Shown piece after piece: positions 1 through 10,067 of a DNA stretch of 64,000 nt. How positions within the stretch are numbered: the first letter of the stretch is position 1; every line of letters starts with the position of its first letter. The notes under the pieces were generated by a model. That model made no database searches, was not told the origin of the DNA, and saw only the letters and a list, made by a program, of their open reading frames with translations. The position numbers and the translations under genes are program-made. Source of the stretch: Prostheceraeus crozeri (taxonomy: Eukaryota > Platyhelminthes > Polycladida > Euryleptidae); the NCBI GenBank assembly GCA_907163375.1, contig CAJQUW010003196.1:62001-126000 (forward strand), in the 5' to 3' direction.

Positions 1-2275
1 TATTGGAATGTATTCAACCCGACCTTAACATCGTAATATTGTTTTCCAATGTTTTTGGAAATAAACAACTTTTGACTTTTGATATATCGTGTGATGATAT
101 GCCAAGTGGTATAAAATTGGCACAATGGAATGTATACAGCTTTTGTCCTACTGGTGAATACAATATGACACTTAATCAGCTCAGAATGACATTGGAATTT
201 GGCAGAAAAACCTGTCATGTGCTTGGTGTCACAGAAACATGTCTTAGTCAAAGTTATCAGGATAATGAGATATCAATCACTAGATATCACAAGCCTCTAA
301 GGAAAGCCCGAATTGGCAAAAAAGGTGGTGGAGTATTCAAGAAACATTTAACTTTAACAGAGCGAATGACTCGGAAGACGAAATTGTCGAAGCAATATGG
401 GCTGAACTGAAGTGCCAGGGTGGAAAATCCCTCCTAATATGCACTGTTTATCGATCTCCTGATGATCTTTATCGGTGTGGTTGGATGTCTTTGATAAATG
501 CATCGAAAAGGCCTATTTGGAAAGCAAGAATTTAATCATAATGGGATATTTCAACATCAATGATTTCTACGGAAATGAGGATTTCAAAAAATTGGATAAT
601 TGTTTCCAACAGTATTCTCTTAGACAGACAGATAATAAACCTACAAGAGTAAGGAAGTCTACTTCCTCCATAATTGACCATATATGGATTTCTCACGACC
701 TCCCAGTCAGAGATGTTAAGGTGCCAAAATTCGGACTAAGTGATCATTTTTCGACATGTATATCTGTTACCGGCAAACTTCGTGGTGGTAACGGTCACAA
801 AACAATAATTTATCGTTCATATAAAACTTTTAATGCCAATTCCTTCAGGAATGACCTCAAAATTGTACCATGGTCTGTCATAGACATATATGACGACCCA
901 AATGACGCCCCTACATTATGCCATGTATTGGTAATTGAAATTATAGACAAGCATTGTGGCAATAAGAACAAAAGGAATTAAGAGAGATTGGCAGCCCGAA
1001 TGGTTCACCAAAGAAATCAGTGAAACTATTCGAAAGCGAAATTATCATAAAGCAAAGAAGGAAGACGAACATTACCGCCTATATCGTAATAAGTATGTGA
1101 CTCTAATTCGCAAAGCTAAGAAAGATCATTATGTCTGATAGAATCTAGTGCTACAAATACGAAACAACTATGGAATCATCTGAAAGGCTTGTCTCTATCT
1201 ACTGAATCAGTTACTCCAGCCACTATGATGGTAAATGGCAACGCCTCAGAAGACCCCAACGAAATTGCCAATGAGCTAAATAAATTCCCAAACATAACCG
1301 TTGAGGAAACGATGAATACTAATAAATCTCTTTAATAGCGCTCGCAAGATATGCTCGCAAGCGCGCGTGTCTCCTGTCCGCAAAAAAGGAGATGTGAGTG
1401 AGCTCGAGAATTAGACCTATTTCCGTATTACCAGTGAGTGGCGTGCAAAATCATCGAACGACATCTACATAATCATCTGTATCGACACATTAACCCTATG
1501 TTACATTCTTCTCAATCAGGATTTATCCAGTGTGATCGGTCCGGTGTGATCGTCACCTGGCAGTTTTTTTCAATGGTGCAGTCTCTAACAAGCTTCAACT
1601 GGGTAGTGGTGTGCCTCAAGGGTCTATACTTGGGCCCTTGCTCTTCATCGTATTTGAAAACGATCTCCCATTACATTTTTCTACAAGTAACGATGTTCAC
1701 ATGTATGCCGACGATACCACAATAGCGGCAACCGGAAAGTCCACTTCACAAGTCTTCACAATGGTGAGAGAAGCTGAAAGTTGGTGTAGCGAAATTGCAT
1801 GGTTACCAACCCTGAGAAGACAAAAAGTATGTTGATAACAACAAGACAGAAAAGACAGCAGCTGAGCACGGCAGACACTCCAGTATAGAGAATGGGAATG
1901 GAAATGGTTGAAAAATGCAGAGTTTTGGGGGTCATCATTGATCATGATCTGACTTGGAGGGAGCATGTCGACCATGTGTGGAGACGTTTGAGTGGCTATA
2001 TCGCAATGCTTCGTAGAATAAAGCAATATCTTCCCATTCATGTATGTGTATCTGCAGCAACTTTTTGCTGGAAAGAGACAGAATAAGGTTACTCTGTCTG
2101 TCACGCATGGCGAGCTACAGATTCCTAAAGTGAAGACAAAATTAAGGAAGATGACAGTTTTGGTTCGTGGTCCAGAGCCATATAACTTGTGTCCTAGAGG
2201 CATTCAAACTCTGTTGCATATTTTAAACGCCGTTACTTTGCTAATTTTTTTTGAAGACTTTTGACTTTTGACTTT
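1..2275 (+). mobile_element. Decayed LINE (CR1/Jockey-like) with endonuclease and partial reverse transcriptase
   Basis: A non-LTR retrotransposon remnant cut by the window start. An apurinic-type endonuclease runs from about 105 to 790 in several frames: IKLAQWNVYS, HVLGVTETCL, GGGV, then IMGYFNIND (the family's GDFN), SIIDHIWISHD and LSDHFSTC. A linker (TKQLWNHLKG, about 1150-1280) follows. Reverse transcriptase pieces are ACKIIERHLHNHLY (1438-1480), VPQGSILGPLLF (about 1610-1645) and MYADDTTIA (about 1700-1730), then EKCRVLGVIIDHDLTW (1906-1953). About 100 residues around the first catalytic Asp of the RT are absent, and frames shift several times. The end carries repeats of the word ttttgact near 2255-2275, as in CR1-type 3' tails. 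Long dead. CR1/Jockey placement is from motif style only. Confidence 0.85.
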
Positions 2276-2308
2276 ATAATTGCTTTTTATTGAACCTCCA
2301 AACTTGTA

Positions 2309-4218
2309 TACCTTTTGCCAAAGCTGTTGCCTCAACCAGCATAGTTGCTCGCAATCCTTCAATATCTTCTCTCAATCAACATAGCTTGGCATAACTTCCA
2401 CATTTGTGGACAATCTCTTTATAACTATCTGAAATCGGCATTGCTGTTGTCATAACCAGCACAGTTGTTGGCAGTAGATAAGATATCTTTACTTTTAGCT
2501 TGAAAGTGACGGATATCATGATTATCAAAAAGATCGGGAATCACTGCCCATGTGAGTATCGTAGTCTATTTTTAATTCAAATATTTTTTGCCAATATGTT
2601 TTTTAATGTGTCCAGCAAACATATGATGTAACAAAATGGTGCATCAAGTCTAAAATTGGTGTATAGATCATCAAGTTAGTATGCCTACTTTATTGTTTAC
2701 TTTTAAGTTGATGAAGTTGATGACACCCAATTTTATGCTCGATGCGAAAGATGAGTGGCAGTTTCTGGCTTACTCTGATTTTCATTCACTCAATTTTTAA
2801 TACTTTTTTTGTATGGTATCTTCTATAAGGGAAGAAATTTTGTTTTTACCCCTATTTGAGCTGTGTCCCATAATATCAAGATTAATTTAGCTATGTTCCG
2901 CCATTATGCGGTTTATTTATAAAATAACGCTGCTCTAATGCCTATATATGCAAAATTTTCAGATATTTTTAGCCATTTAACATTTTGTGAAACAATAAAT
3001 TACATTAAAGAGTTTATTAAAAAATATCTTAACTCGACGGAAGTTAGGTAAAGTCAGGCAAAAATGCTTTCGCGTTCACGACAGCGATCGATGTATGTCA
3101 AGCTATGTTCAAACCAACTGTGGCACTTCGACAAAGTTATTTCGTTGATGTTGCTCATGATGAATCTCTGCAAAAGTCGGAGTTGCTGAAGAGTGATTCC
3201 TTCTTCAGTCGCTAACTGCCGGTTGGAAAATTTAAGTTGCAGTTCTTGTGAAGATAGCTGTCTTTTTACTGCACTCTTAAGACATGAGATTGCATTCTCA
3301 GTTATGTTGAGGAATGGAGAATATCGGGGGAGACACTTCACATCATGAATATCACTTAGAAATGGACAGTCGCGGTGGGAAGGAGCGTCATCTTGGATGA
3401 TGGTTATCTCATCATCCTCCAATATCCTCCTGCTCTAGTACCTCTTGAGGATCGTCCTAAATTGCGGGCCGTCCAAACGTTGAACCCACATTCGTCGACG
3501 TATATCAGGTTTTTGGTGACACCCGTGGACACCATCCATTGAGCATAGACAGCTCGATCCTCTCTAACTTCGGAGCTGTTCCACTGAAATGGAACAGAAC
3601 GCACAAGTTTCAGAGTGATCAAGGCGCCATCCAAACTGCGCCGAATTGTTGTTGTTGAAAACGCTCGGCCAGGATATTTGTTGAGCAAAAACTATTTCAT
3701 TTCGTCTAGAATTGCTGTAGGTTTATCTCCCAAAGAAATATTCTTTGGAGGGGGTGCTCCAGTTGGCAAGGCAGTACGTTCGTTGGTTCGTTTGAATTGC
3801 ATTATTATGCGGTAGGCCGAACGCTGACTAATGGACAGTGCATCGGCCAATTCAATATAGTCACGACCTTCTAAGTATGCATAAATCAAACGGTCACGAT
3901 CGATCTGGGTGATTCGTACGCCTGGGATTTTCGATCAAATTGATTTGAAAATGACATAAATCCCTTATTATGCAACGTTTAAGGTACCATAGCCAACTGC
4001 GATAGAGCAATGATATCTGTAATAAATTATTTACTGACAACAAGTGTGATGGTTTTGCCAACAACTATGCCAGTTTAGAAGACTTGGAATTCCTAGCTTG
4101 TCAAAATGGTGCTATGATATGTAAATGTTTCCATTAGAAATGATAATGACGCAGTATGTAGAAATCTAAAATTTGCCAACAACTGTGCCGCTTGAGACAA
4201 CAGCTGTGGCAAAAGGTA
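2309..4218 (-). mobile_element. IS630/Tc1-type DNA transposon with long IR/DR ends
   Basis: The ends at 2309 and 4218 read TACCTTTTGCC and its complement and are flanked by TA, the Tc1/mariner target. The inverted similarity extends inward: gctgttg...caaccagcatagttg on the left matches caacaactgtgccgcttgag...caacagctg on the right. The same block recurs internally near 2440-2480 and 4050-4080. Each end is therefore a direct repeat inside an inverted repeat (IR/DR), as in Sleeping Beauty-like elements. The single gene inside lies on the minus strand. Roughly 550 bp on the left and 260 bp on the right flank the gene. Confidence 0.8.
3054..3957 (-). pseudogene. DDE_3-type transposase, internally deleted
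   Basis: A cut-and-paste transposase of the IS630/Tc1 group. N-terminal helix-turn-helix: RITQIDRDRLIYAYLEGRD and SISQRSAYRII (about 3790-3920). Catalytic core: LIYVDECGFNVWTARN (first Asp, about 3475-3520), then IQDDAPSHRDC (second Asp, about 3365-3395), then YSPFLNITENAISCLK (Glu), about 30 residues after the second Asp. The family normally has several dozen residues between GRSSRGTRA and the second Asp (RGRN...LAIS region). Here the two are joined almost directly, with a frame change, so the core is deleted. A further frame change sits near the start (MSFSNQFDRK, ATG at 3957). The C-terminus (SWFEHSLTYIDRCRE) looks complete and ends at 3054. Non-functional. Confidence 0.8.
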
Positions 4219-4768
4219 TATTTTCGGTATGGGGAATATCTCGTATTACCTCGTGCTACCAATGTCATCCTCAGTAAATAAAGAATTTATTATTATTAAG
4301 TCCATTGCTATAGTATCTTCCTCAATATTAGACTTGTTAGCTCATGTATGGAAGCAAGTCAAAGAGAGTTCAAATCTCAAGCATTCCCACTTATGGCCTA
4401 ATCATAAGCATTGCAGGGTGCCAGTTCGCGTGGGCATAGAATACAAAGATGTCCTCCGACTTGAATAATTTCAATACGAAACTTCTTTGGTCTTAGACGA
4501 TGCGTCTCGCCCTACTTAGACACGCCAGCGGCTCGAGATGGCCCCAACTGGTGTAAAATATCTATAAAGGCTAAACTTGATTGTATCAACCTACGTAGCT
4601 ATCTGAAGACAATACCCAAGCTGTTGCTAACTATGAATCAAGCAGTTACTGAAATATGCAATGGCCTAATGCCGACGATTATTGTGTTTGACTGTTGCCA
4701 CAAAATTTCCAGAAGTAAATGCTTCATCAGAATTATGAGACGATGATGAGTTGAAGATGAGTATACTA
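4219..4768. other. Intergenic spacer with an AT-rich tail
   Basis: No gene found. Near 4275-4300 an aataaagaatttattattatt stretch resembles the (ATT)n 3' tail of a LINE or SINE, but no body attaches to it. The rest is unassigned. Confidence 0.4.
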
Positions 4769-4944
4769 TACTGTGAAAAAGTTTGGAAACACCTTGATGT
4801 AAACTTACTTTTTTCGATGTTCTCTAAAAATACCTTATAGAATCTGTTAAATGCAAGCTCACTGGTAATCTATGTCAAAAGACATTTTCCAGAATGATTT
4901 CTGAATATATTGCAATCTGTACAATTGTTTCAAGTGTTTGTGAT

Positions 4945-5163
4945 TCAATAGTTTGTATGCCTTCCATTATTTTTTAAGCAAGCAGAAATACGACGTGGCA
5001 TTGATTCGATCAAACCTCGACAGTAGTCGGAATCAGTGTCTTCAAACCATGCACGTCTAACGCTATCAACAAGCTCACTATGCGAAGAGCAACTTTTCTT
5101 CGCGACGTAACTCTTCAGTTGAATCCAACAATGTTCAATCGGATTAAGATCCGGTGAGTTTCA
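4945..5163 (-). pseudogene. Tc1 transposase C-terminus
   Basis: An open minus-strand segment reads NSPDLNPIEHCWIQLK, then SYVAKKSCSSHSELV, RRAWFEDTD and GLIESMPRRISACL, ending NNGRHTNY and TGA at 4945-4947. SPDLNPIE holds the last catalytic Glu of the Tc1 DDE core; MPRR near the end is the usual Tc1 C-terminal motif. Upstream coding continues in pieces through the loop region to about 5340 (GRRFLLLR, SSTG). The N-terminal two thirds are missing. Confidence 0.8.
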
Positions 5164-5447
5164 GGCCATTTTTCTAACCATTGAAAACTGGAGGAGGCAA
5201 TCCAATCACGAACAAGTTTAGCGGAGTAGCAGGAAGCGCCGTCCTGTTGAAGAATACTTGTATTTCCAATTGACATGAAGTAGGGGACTTTTTCCTGTAT
5301 AATTTTAAGATAGTCGGAAGCTTTGAGTCTTTTGCCTTTCGGAACAGGACGGCGCTTCCTGCTACTCCGCTAAACTTGTTCGTGATTGGATTGCCTCCTC
5401 CAGTTTTCAATGGTTAGAAAAATGGCCTGGAAACTCACCGGATCTTA
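5145..5447. repeat. Near-perfect 105-bp inverted repeat with a 94-bp loop
   Basis: Left arm 5145-5248 and right arm 5343-5447 are reverse complements with one single-base gap (gtttcagg against gtttccagg). Both arms and the loop are Tc1 transposase sequence, so one strand can fold into a long hairpin. Confidence 0.92.
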
Positions 5448-5468
5448 ATACCAACATTCGTTCCCACA

Positions 5469-6225
5469 GGGACTGGACCCCCATCAGGTCTCAGAGGCTG
5501 TAGAAATTCCCATAACAAATTCTTTACTATCAGATGAAAAATGATTTTGTGGTTGTCCACAATGGTCCATAATGAATGAAATTCATTTATTCAATGCTAA
5601 CATCATGCTCGTGTATGTGGGTTATGCTAGAAGATCGCAAAATGAGAATATTTTGTTTTCGCATATGATCGCACATGACTGGTTGGCATACATGAACAAA
5701 TCAACATAAATCAATGCTCAAAATGAAACCTATCATTATATTGATGGTTCAACACTAAAAACAGACTGTTGGCAAAGTTTTCACAGCAGTAATTGATGAG
5801 TTTGAGATCTCCACAGCTATTTTGAGGGTCTTAAAATGCAGCAATTAATGTTCAGGTTTATTTCCGATTAATATGGAAAATTTTTAGAAATGGCCGAATT
5901 TAAGGGTTATGTTGTATGGTATCAATCAATTTTATTAAGATCAACTATCAGAGGTTTTATGGCGACACCAAACATCGTAAAATCGACTCCTAGTACAACT
6001 GATGCTGTCCTAAATGTCTTTGAATTACAAAAACATCACATTTTCGCATGTGTTTACTCTCAGACGATTACTTATATCTCCTTGATACACGCAAACATCA
6101 TTGTTTTGCTTAAAATCAACTTTTCTAATTATTTTATATCTATTTAAGCAGATAAACTAAGAATTTGTAAAATGGGTCCACTGGACCCCCTCATGTCACA
6201 GAGGTTGTGAAAAAGCTCAGGTCTA
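5469..6225 (+). repeat. Dispersed repeat A, copy 1
   Basis: This stretch is found again in inverted orientation at 16938-17738. Shared blocks include the entry gatgaaaaatgatt, gagatctccacagct, gcaaacatcattgtttt and the exit gaaaaagctcagg. Both ends of this copy contain tggaccccc followed by cagaggttg/cagaggctg, a terminal direct similarity. It has no TIR and no conserved reading frame; the 85-codon frame at 5890 is not kept in the other copy. Non-autonomous element or old duplicated unit; family unknown. Confidence 0.8.
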
Positions 6226-6299
6226 TGAGGGCTAAAAAAGGGATTAGCACGGCAAATTAAAAATGTTCAAAATTATTGCTATGAAACCTGATGTCTAAA

Positions 6300-6985
6300 T
6301 ATTAACTATGATACAACGAAAATCATGTTATATAACGGCGACATAAACAGTACAAAGAATTCAATATCACCAGGAAGGAGAATGTACATTCCACTGAAGT
6401 AGTAGATGAATACAAATGTCTGGGTGCATTCTTTTGAAAAAAAATGACAGGAAGCATGTTGAAGTTTTAGGAAGACTAGGAAAAATATCAGCATGCATAA
6501 CAATAAAAGGTGTAAGAGAATTTGACTATTTTGATGGAGAAATGGTTTGAAATATTGACAACTTCAGAAATGAAATATGCAGCTGAATTGTATTTCGATA
6601 AAACCTTAAAGAATTCAGCAAAATGCACATTATTTCAAAAAATTTACCATTTGAAACGTACAAGGCCGACGTATTGTATTATAGGAGTTTCAATTAAATT
6701 GAATCAATTAGCTTGAACTATAGTACGCGAAATAGCCATACAAAATTGATAAATAATCGTTTAAATGAATATTTTAGACAGCAATGAACTGAAAGTGCAA
6801 GAAATAGCAATCGAGGTTTAAAATAATTACAACTATGTCGCTTTGAATGCAACCTAAAACAGTATCTCAACCAAACAAATGATGATAAAATATTCATACC
6901 TTTTTTAAAGATGAGAACTTACAACCACAACCTTATCACTGATTCAGTCGATTCTGTCTGATATGGTCCTAGAAAGAATCAGGTA
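6300..6985 (+). mobile_element. LINE 3' fragment, strongly decayed
   Basis: Broken reading frames recall the region after the reverse transcriptase of a LINE: EVVDEYKCLGAFF, then KHVEVLGRLGKISACI, FDYFDGEMV, MKYAAELYF, FQKIYHLKRTRPTY and LNQTNDDK...MRTYNHNL. The EYKCLG block and the RTYNHNL block match the order seen in Ingi/Nimb-like LINEs. Stops and frame changes are frequent. Clade uncertain. Confidence 0.5.
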
Positions 6986-6999
6986 TGTTTTGATGTTAA

Positions 7000-8740
7000 A
7001 CGATTATAATTGATATTGAATACAAAATCTTTCGGTCTGTGTCCACAGACCATCTTCAGGCAAAAAAGAAATGCAGTAAAGGGTTAGTAGTGCTATATGA
7101 ACAATTCAAACATAAAACATAGTTTAACTTACTTCAAGTAGGGGCTTGGCAAGATATGATAGGCAATCAATCAATGAAATATTAAGATGAATGGTGATGA
7201 TGATATACATAGAAGTATATACATAGATATACATAGGACTTTCTATGGTATTGTTAATTTCTATGATGATATGCGACAGGTAATACTGGGCTACAATTTA
7301 CCAACAGCAATAGAAATTGACGTGACTAGTAGTTTAGGTCAGATCACAAAAATATAAAAGAAATAAAGTAGGTAACTGCATAGGAAGAGGTTAGTAGAAA
7401 AGAAAGTTTCGATAACTGTCGAGCTCATTTTTGTTGTTAACAGAGGTCTGCAATTTGTTGATAAAAAATGATTCACGATTGAACGGATGTTAGTATTGTC
7501 ATTATCATAGGCAAGAATTGACGACGCAAGATTAAAGTTCTTGATGTGACAGTTTTGAATGTGTTTATAAACTGAGGATGTTTTTGTTTTTAAATGTTCC
7601 TTGTAGCGATGGTGAAAATTGTACCGATGTAAAACTTTTTACACTTGCTGCGTGTGATTTGGCAGATTCTTTTTTCATTACACAATTCGTTCTTATTCAA
7701 GGGTGAGAGTATACAATTCCTTGATGAAGAAACGTTTTTATGTTTCAAATATTGCCAAATGGCTTTATTTTTTCTTGTTAAACGGACATTTTTGTTATTT
7801 TTTTCGAAAATTTCCTTTTATTCTTTTGTCCATTTTGTCCGATACATATGGAAAAGGAACGTATAGAGGTTGTTTGTTGAGCCACTTCGGATCGTTCTTT
7901 CTTTTTCTTTTCAAGTTGTTGACTGTTGAAATATGAATGATTTCGTCATTGTATTCATTTCTTCTGAGGATGTCGTCAAATTCTCTCTCATGCTTTTTGT
8001 ATTATGTACACTGGAACATCTTTCTGATATCATTTTCCTTTCATTTACGATGCAATTGATTTTGTTGCTAGTTGGCACACTTGACTTAAAATTCACGAAT
8101 CTATTTTTCTTCGCTTTCTATAGAATTCGAAATTAGGTTGTTGTTGTTGATTTATTGAAACGGTGAAATCAAGTGGACTCAGGGCTTTTTCTATTAATTT
8201 CTGGGAATTCAATCTCGAATTTTATGCATGGATGTTGCGATCTCAATAGTTGCAATAAATCAAGGTCTTCATTGTTCACTAACGCAAAGAAGTCATCAAC
8301 ATATCTTTTGAATGGTGGTATGTCATCAATTGTTCGTAATGATACGATTTCTGTTTTTCATTTTTGATACGAAAGCAGAAACCAGCAAACTGAAAGGGAA
8401 TTACCAATTGGTAATATTTTGATCTGTTAGTAGATGTTGCCATTAAATTGAAAAAATGTATTGTTCAATATGACACGCAATAAGTCTTCAATTTGATTCA
8501 GAGAAATGCCTTTGATGTGAAGGATGTTGATTTCTTCAAGTTTGCTGATTATTGCTATCCAATTGTCTTCAATTGGAATAGACGTGTACATTGAGCAAAT
8601 ATCATAACTGTAGGGAAAGTTCTTTATTGTTGGCGGTCTCAATCAGGGCCTTTTCACTTTTTTTCAGTCGCTTCTCTTGCTGTCGAACCGTGGTGCACAA
8701 CAACGTGTCAGACATCATTTGAGAGCTTATTCTCAGGTTT
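7000..8740 (-). mobile_element. Penelope-like element, broken
   Basis: Minus-strand coding remains in the order reverse transcriptase then GIY-YIG endonuclease, as in Penelope-like elements. The RT part has FPYSYDICSMYTSIPIED (near 8600) and the catalytic FKRYVDDFFALV (near 8300). The endonuclease part has CQITRSKCKKFYIGT (near 7660) and KHIQNCHIKNFNL (near 7560), ending NKLQTSVNNKNELDS near 7430. The N-terminal part of the RT is not recognised above 8740. The 3' region ends in a tail with a hammerhead-like core at 7029-7059. Broken in several places; old. Confidence 0.8.
7029..7059 (-). other. Hammerhead-like core in the Penelope-like tail
   Basis: Minus strand reads CTGAAGA, one base, a perfect 7-bp stem (GGTCTGT / ACAGACC) closed by a 4-nt loop, then GAAA. 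This matches the CUGANGA - stem II - GAAA core of hammerhead ribozymes, which are known in Penelope-like elements, except for the extra base after CUGANGA. Stem I, stem III and a cleavage site were not established. Confidence 0.35.
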
Positions 8741-8764
8741 TATATAATCTCTGATGAACATGTA

Positions 8765-9509
8765 CCGTATTTCTTTGAAGAAGAGACGCGTCTCTTATTT
8801 TTTTCAGATCCCTGATTGATGCGTCTCTTATTCAGGGGCGTCTCTTATTTATCAAATGTTCAAGTTTTCATTCTTTCATTAGAAAAAGATGTCTTAGTTT
8901 TTTGCTACTATTCTCCTAGGTAACCTTTGCATTCCTCACTTAGGCCTATGTCATGGGCAAATTTCGCCAGTAATTTTTTTACATATATACGCTTCATCAT
9001 AATTCAGATATTTTGGAAATGAAAGGAGTTTGATGTTTTGTAGTAGCATATCTTGTAGACTCATCTAATACATTCATATACCAGTACATGTTGGCCACTA
9101 TACATGTAGACTAGATCTGAATTTACCGAAACGAAAATACCGATTATCAAGTAGTATCTACAGCAAAAGTTACCGACCGGTACATGACTCCAAATGCAAA
9201 GGAAGCTACCGTATAATTCCTCCTTAAATGGTAGATGAAGTAACCTTAAGTAGGCCTGCATGTACATATGTACAACATGCATGTACGTATGTACAACAAC
9301 AAGCAGCCTTATATATTATACAATATTGGTCATGATACCCGGTATTTACTAGTAGACTGACTTATTTCACTAAGATAAGTAGGCCTAATAATCGCTCAGG
9401 CGGATGTAGCTACCACATTACAATAGCCTGCATGTAATATGTCTATAGCAGTCTATTTTTTGTACATGTGTCTCTTATCCAAGGGCGTCTCATATTCAAA
9501 GAAATACGG
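8765..9509. mobile_element. 745-bp MITE, CCGTATTTC terminal repeats
   Basis: The ends read CCGTATTTCTTTGAA and its complement (ttcaaagaaatacgg), flanked by TA on both sides, so a Tc1/mariner-type target. The motif gcgtctcttatt recurs three times inside the left end (8785-8855) and twice inside the right end (9470-9495), making subterminal repeats. Interior is AT-rich with acatgtac-type short repeats (about 9060-9300) and has no reading frame. Same terminal word as the element at 20404-20534. Confidence 0.82.
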
Positions 9510-9511
9510 TA

Positions 9512-9882
9512 TCAGTCATTGTGCTTGCAGGAGAGTGGTCAATATATGAAAATCGTTCAATTTGCAGACCATAATTTTTCAGTTAGAAAACATGTGAGTG
9601 TGGAAGTGAATCAGGCACGAGGTGACATCCTCAGACCATCTCAGACGCTCCTAGTCTTTTCCTACGCAGCGTCTCATCAATGGTTATACATGCATATTTT
9701 CAGTATTTTGCAACAGGGTTTGTTAAGCTCAACAGAAATGCCACTGAAAATGTCCCAGAGAAAGTTATTTGATTTTCCGATTCCCAGGAAATCCCGAAAA
9801 TGCATCTCCCGCCAAACTCTGACACTATTCGTGTGGAGGGAAAGTTTCGATGAGAAATCATTTAGTTTGCAATTGAATTCAT
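9512..9882. other. 3' flank / probable 3' UTR of the carboxypeptidase gene
   Basis: On the minus strand this follows the carboxypeptidase stop codon directly. It contains a 140-codon plus-strand frame (9468-9890) that starts inside the MITE and runs antisense over the last codons, with no recognisable domain; I do not call it a gene. Confidence 0.4.
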
Positions 9883-10067
9883 TTATTTGATGTTCTCAAC
9901 TGCAGCGATAATTGCCTCAAATATCTCTTCCCCACTTGGCTCAATATCCGTCATCCGTGCATGGAATCGAATTGAAGACTTAACGTCAGGAAATACTTCA
10001 ATGCTGTACGCATAAGTCACATTTGCTATTAATTTGAACCAATCCATTGCTGTTCCAGAAACCGGAC
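9883..10067 (-). CDS. Carboxypeptidase last exon with catalytic Glu and stop
   Basis: A 185-bp terminal exon after a tttttcag acceptor. GT completes the split Gly, then PVSGTAMDWFKL, followed by TYAYSIEVFPD and EPSGEEIFEAI, ending AAVENIK and TAA at 9883-9885. SGTAMDW aligns with SGSTIDW of CPA, so Met takes the specificity position 255. The Glu in YSIEVFP aligns with Glu270 after a one-residue insertion. The RDTGRYGF block that usually follows is replaced by FPDVKSSIRF. An AATAAA string overlaps the stop codon; no convincing polyadenylation signal is evident further on, and a MITE (8765-9509) lies 370 bp downstream. Confidence 0.88.

Larger units (their letters stand above)
4771..5447 (-). 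mobile_element. Tc1 transposon fragment with a folded-back end
   Basis: The left end starts after TA at 4769-4770 with CTGTGAAAAAGTTTGGAAAC, a typical Tc1 terminal repeat. Minus-strand C-terminal transposase follows. Instead of continuing through the gene, the sequence turns back on itself: 5343-5447 is the inverted copy of 5145-5248. No second terminal repeat is present, so the copy is truncated as well as inverted. Confidence 0.8.

Noticed and set aside
9468-9890. 140-codon plus-strand gene
   Set aside because: Starts inside a MITE, runs antisense into the carboxypeptidase stop, and shows no motif.
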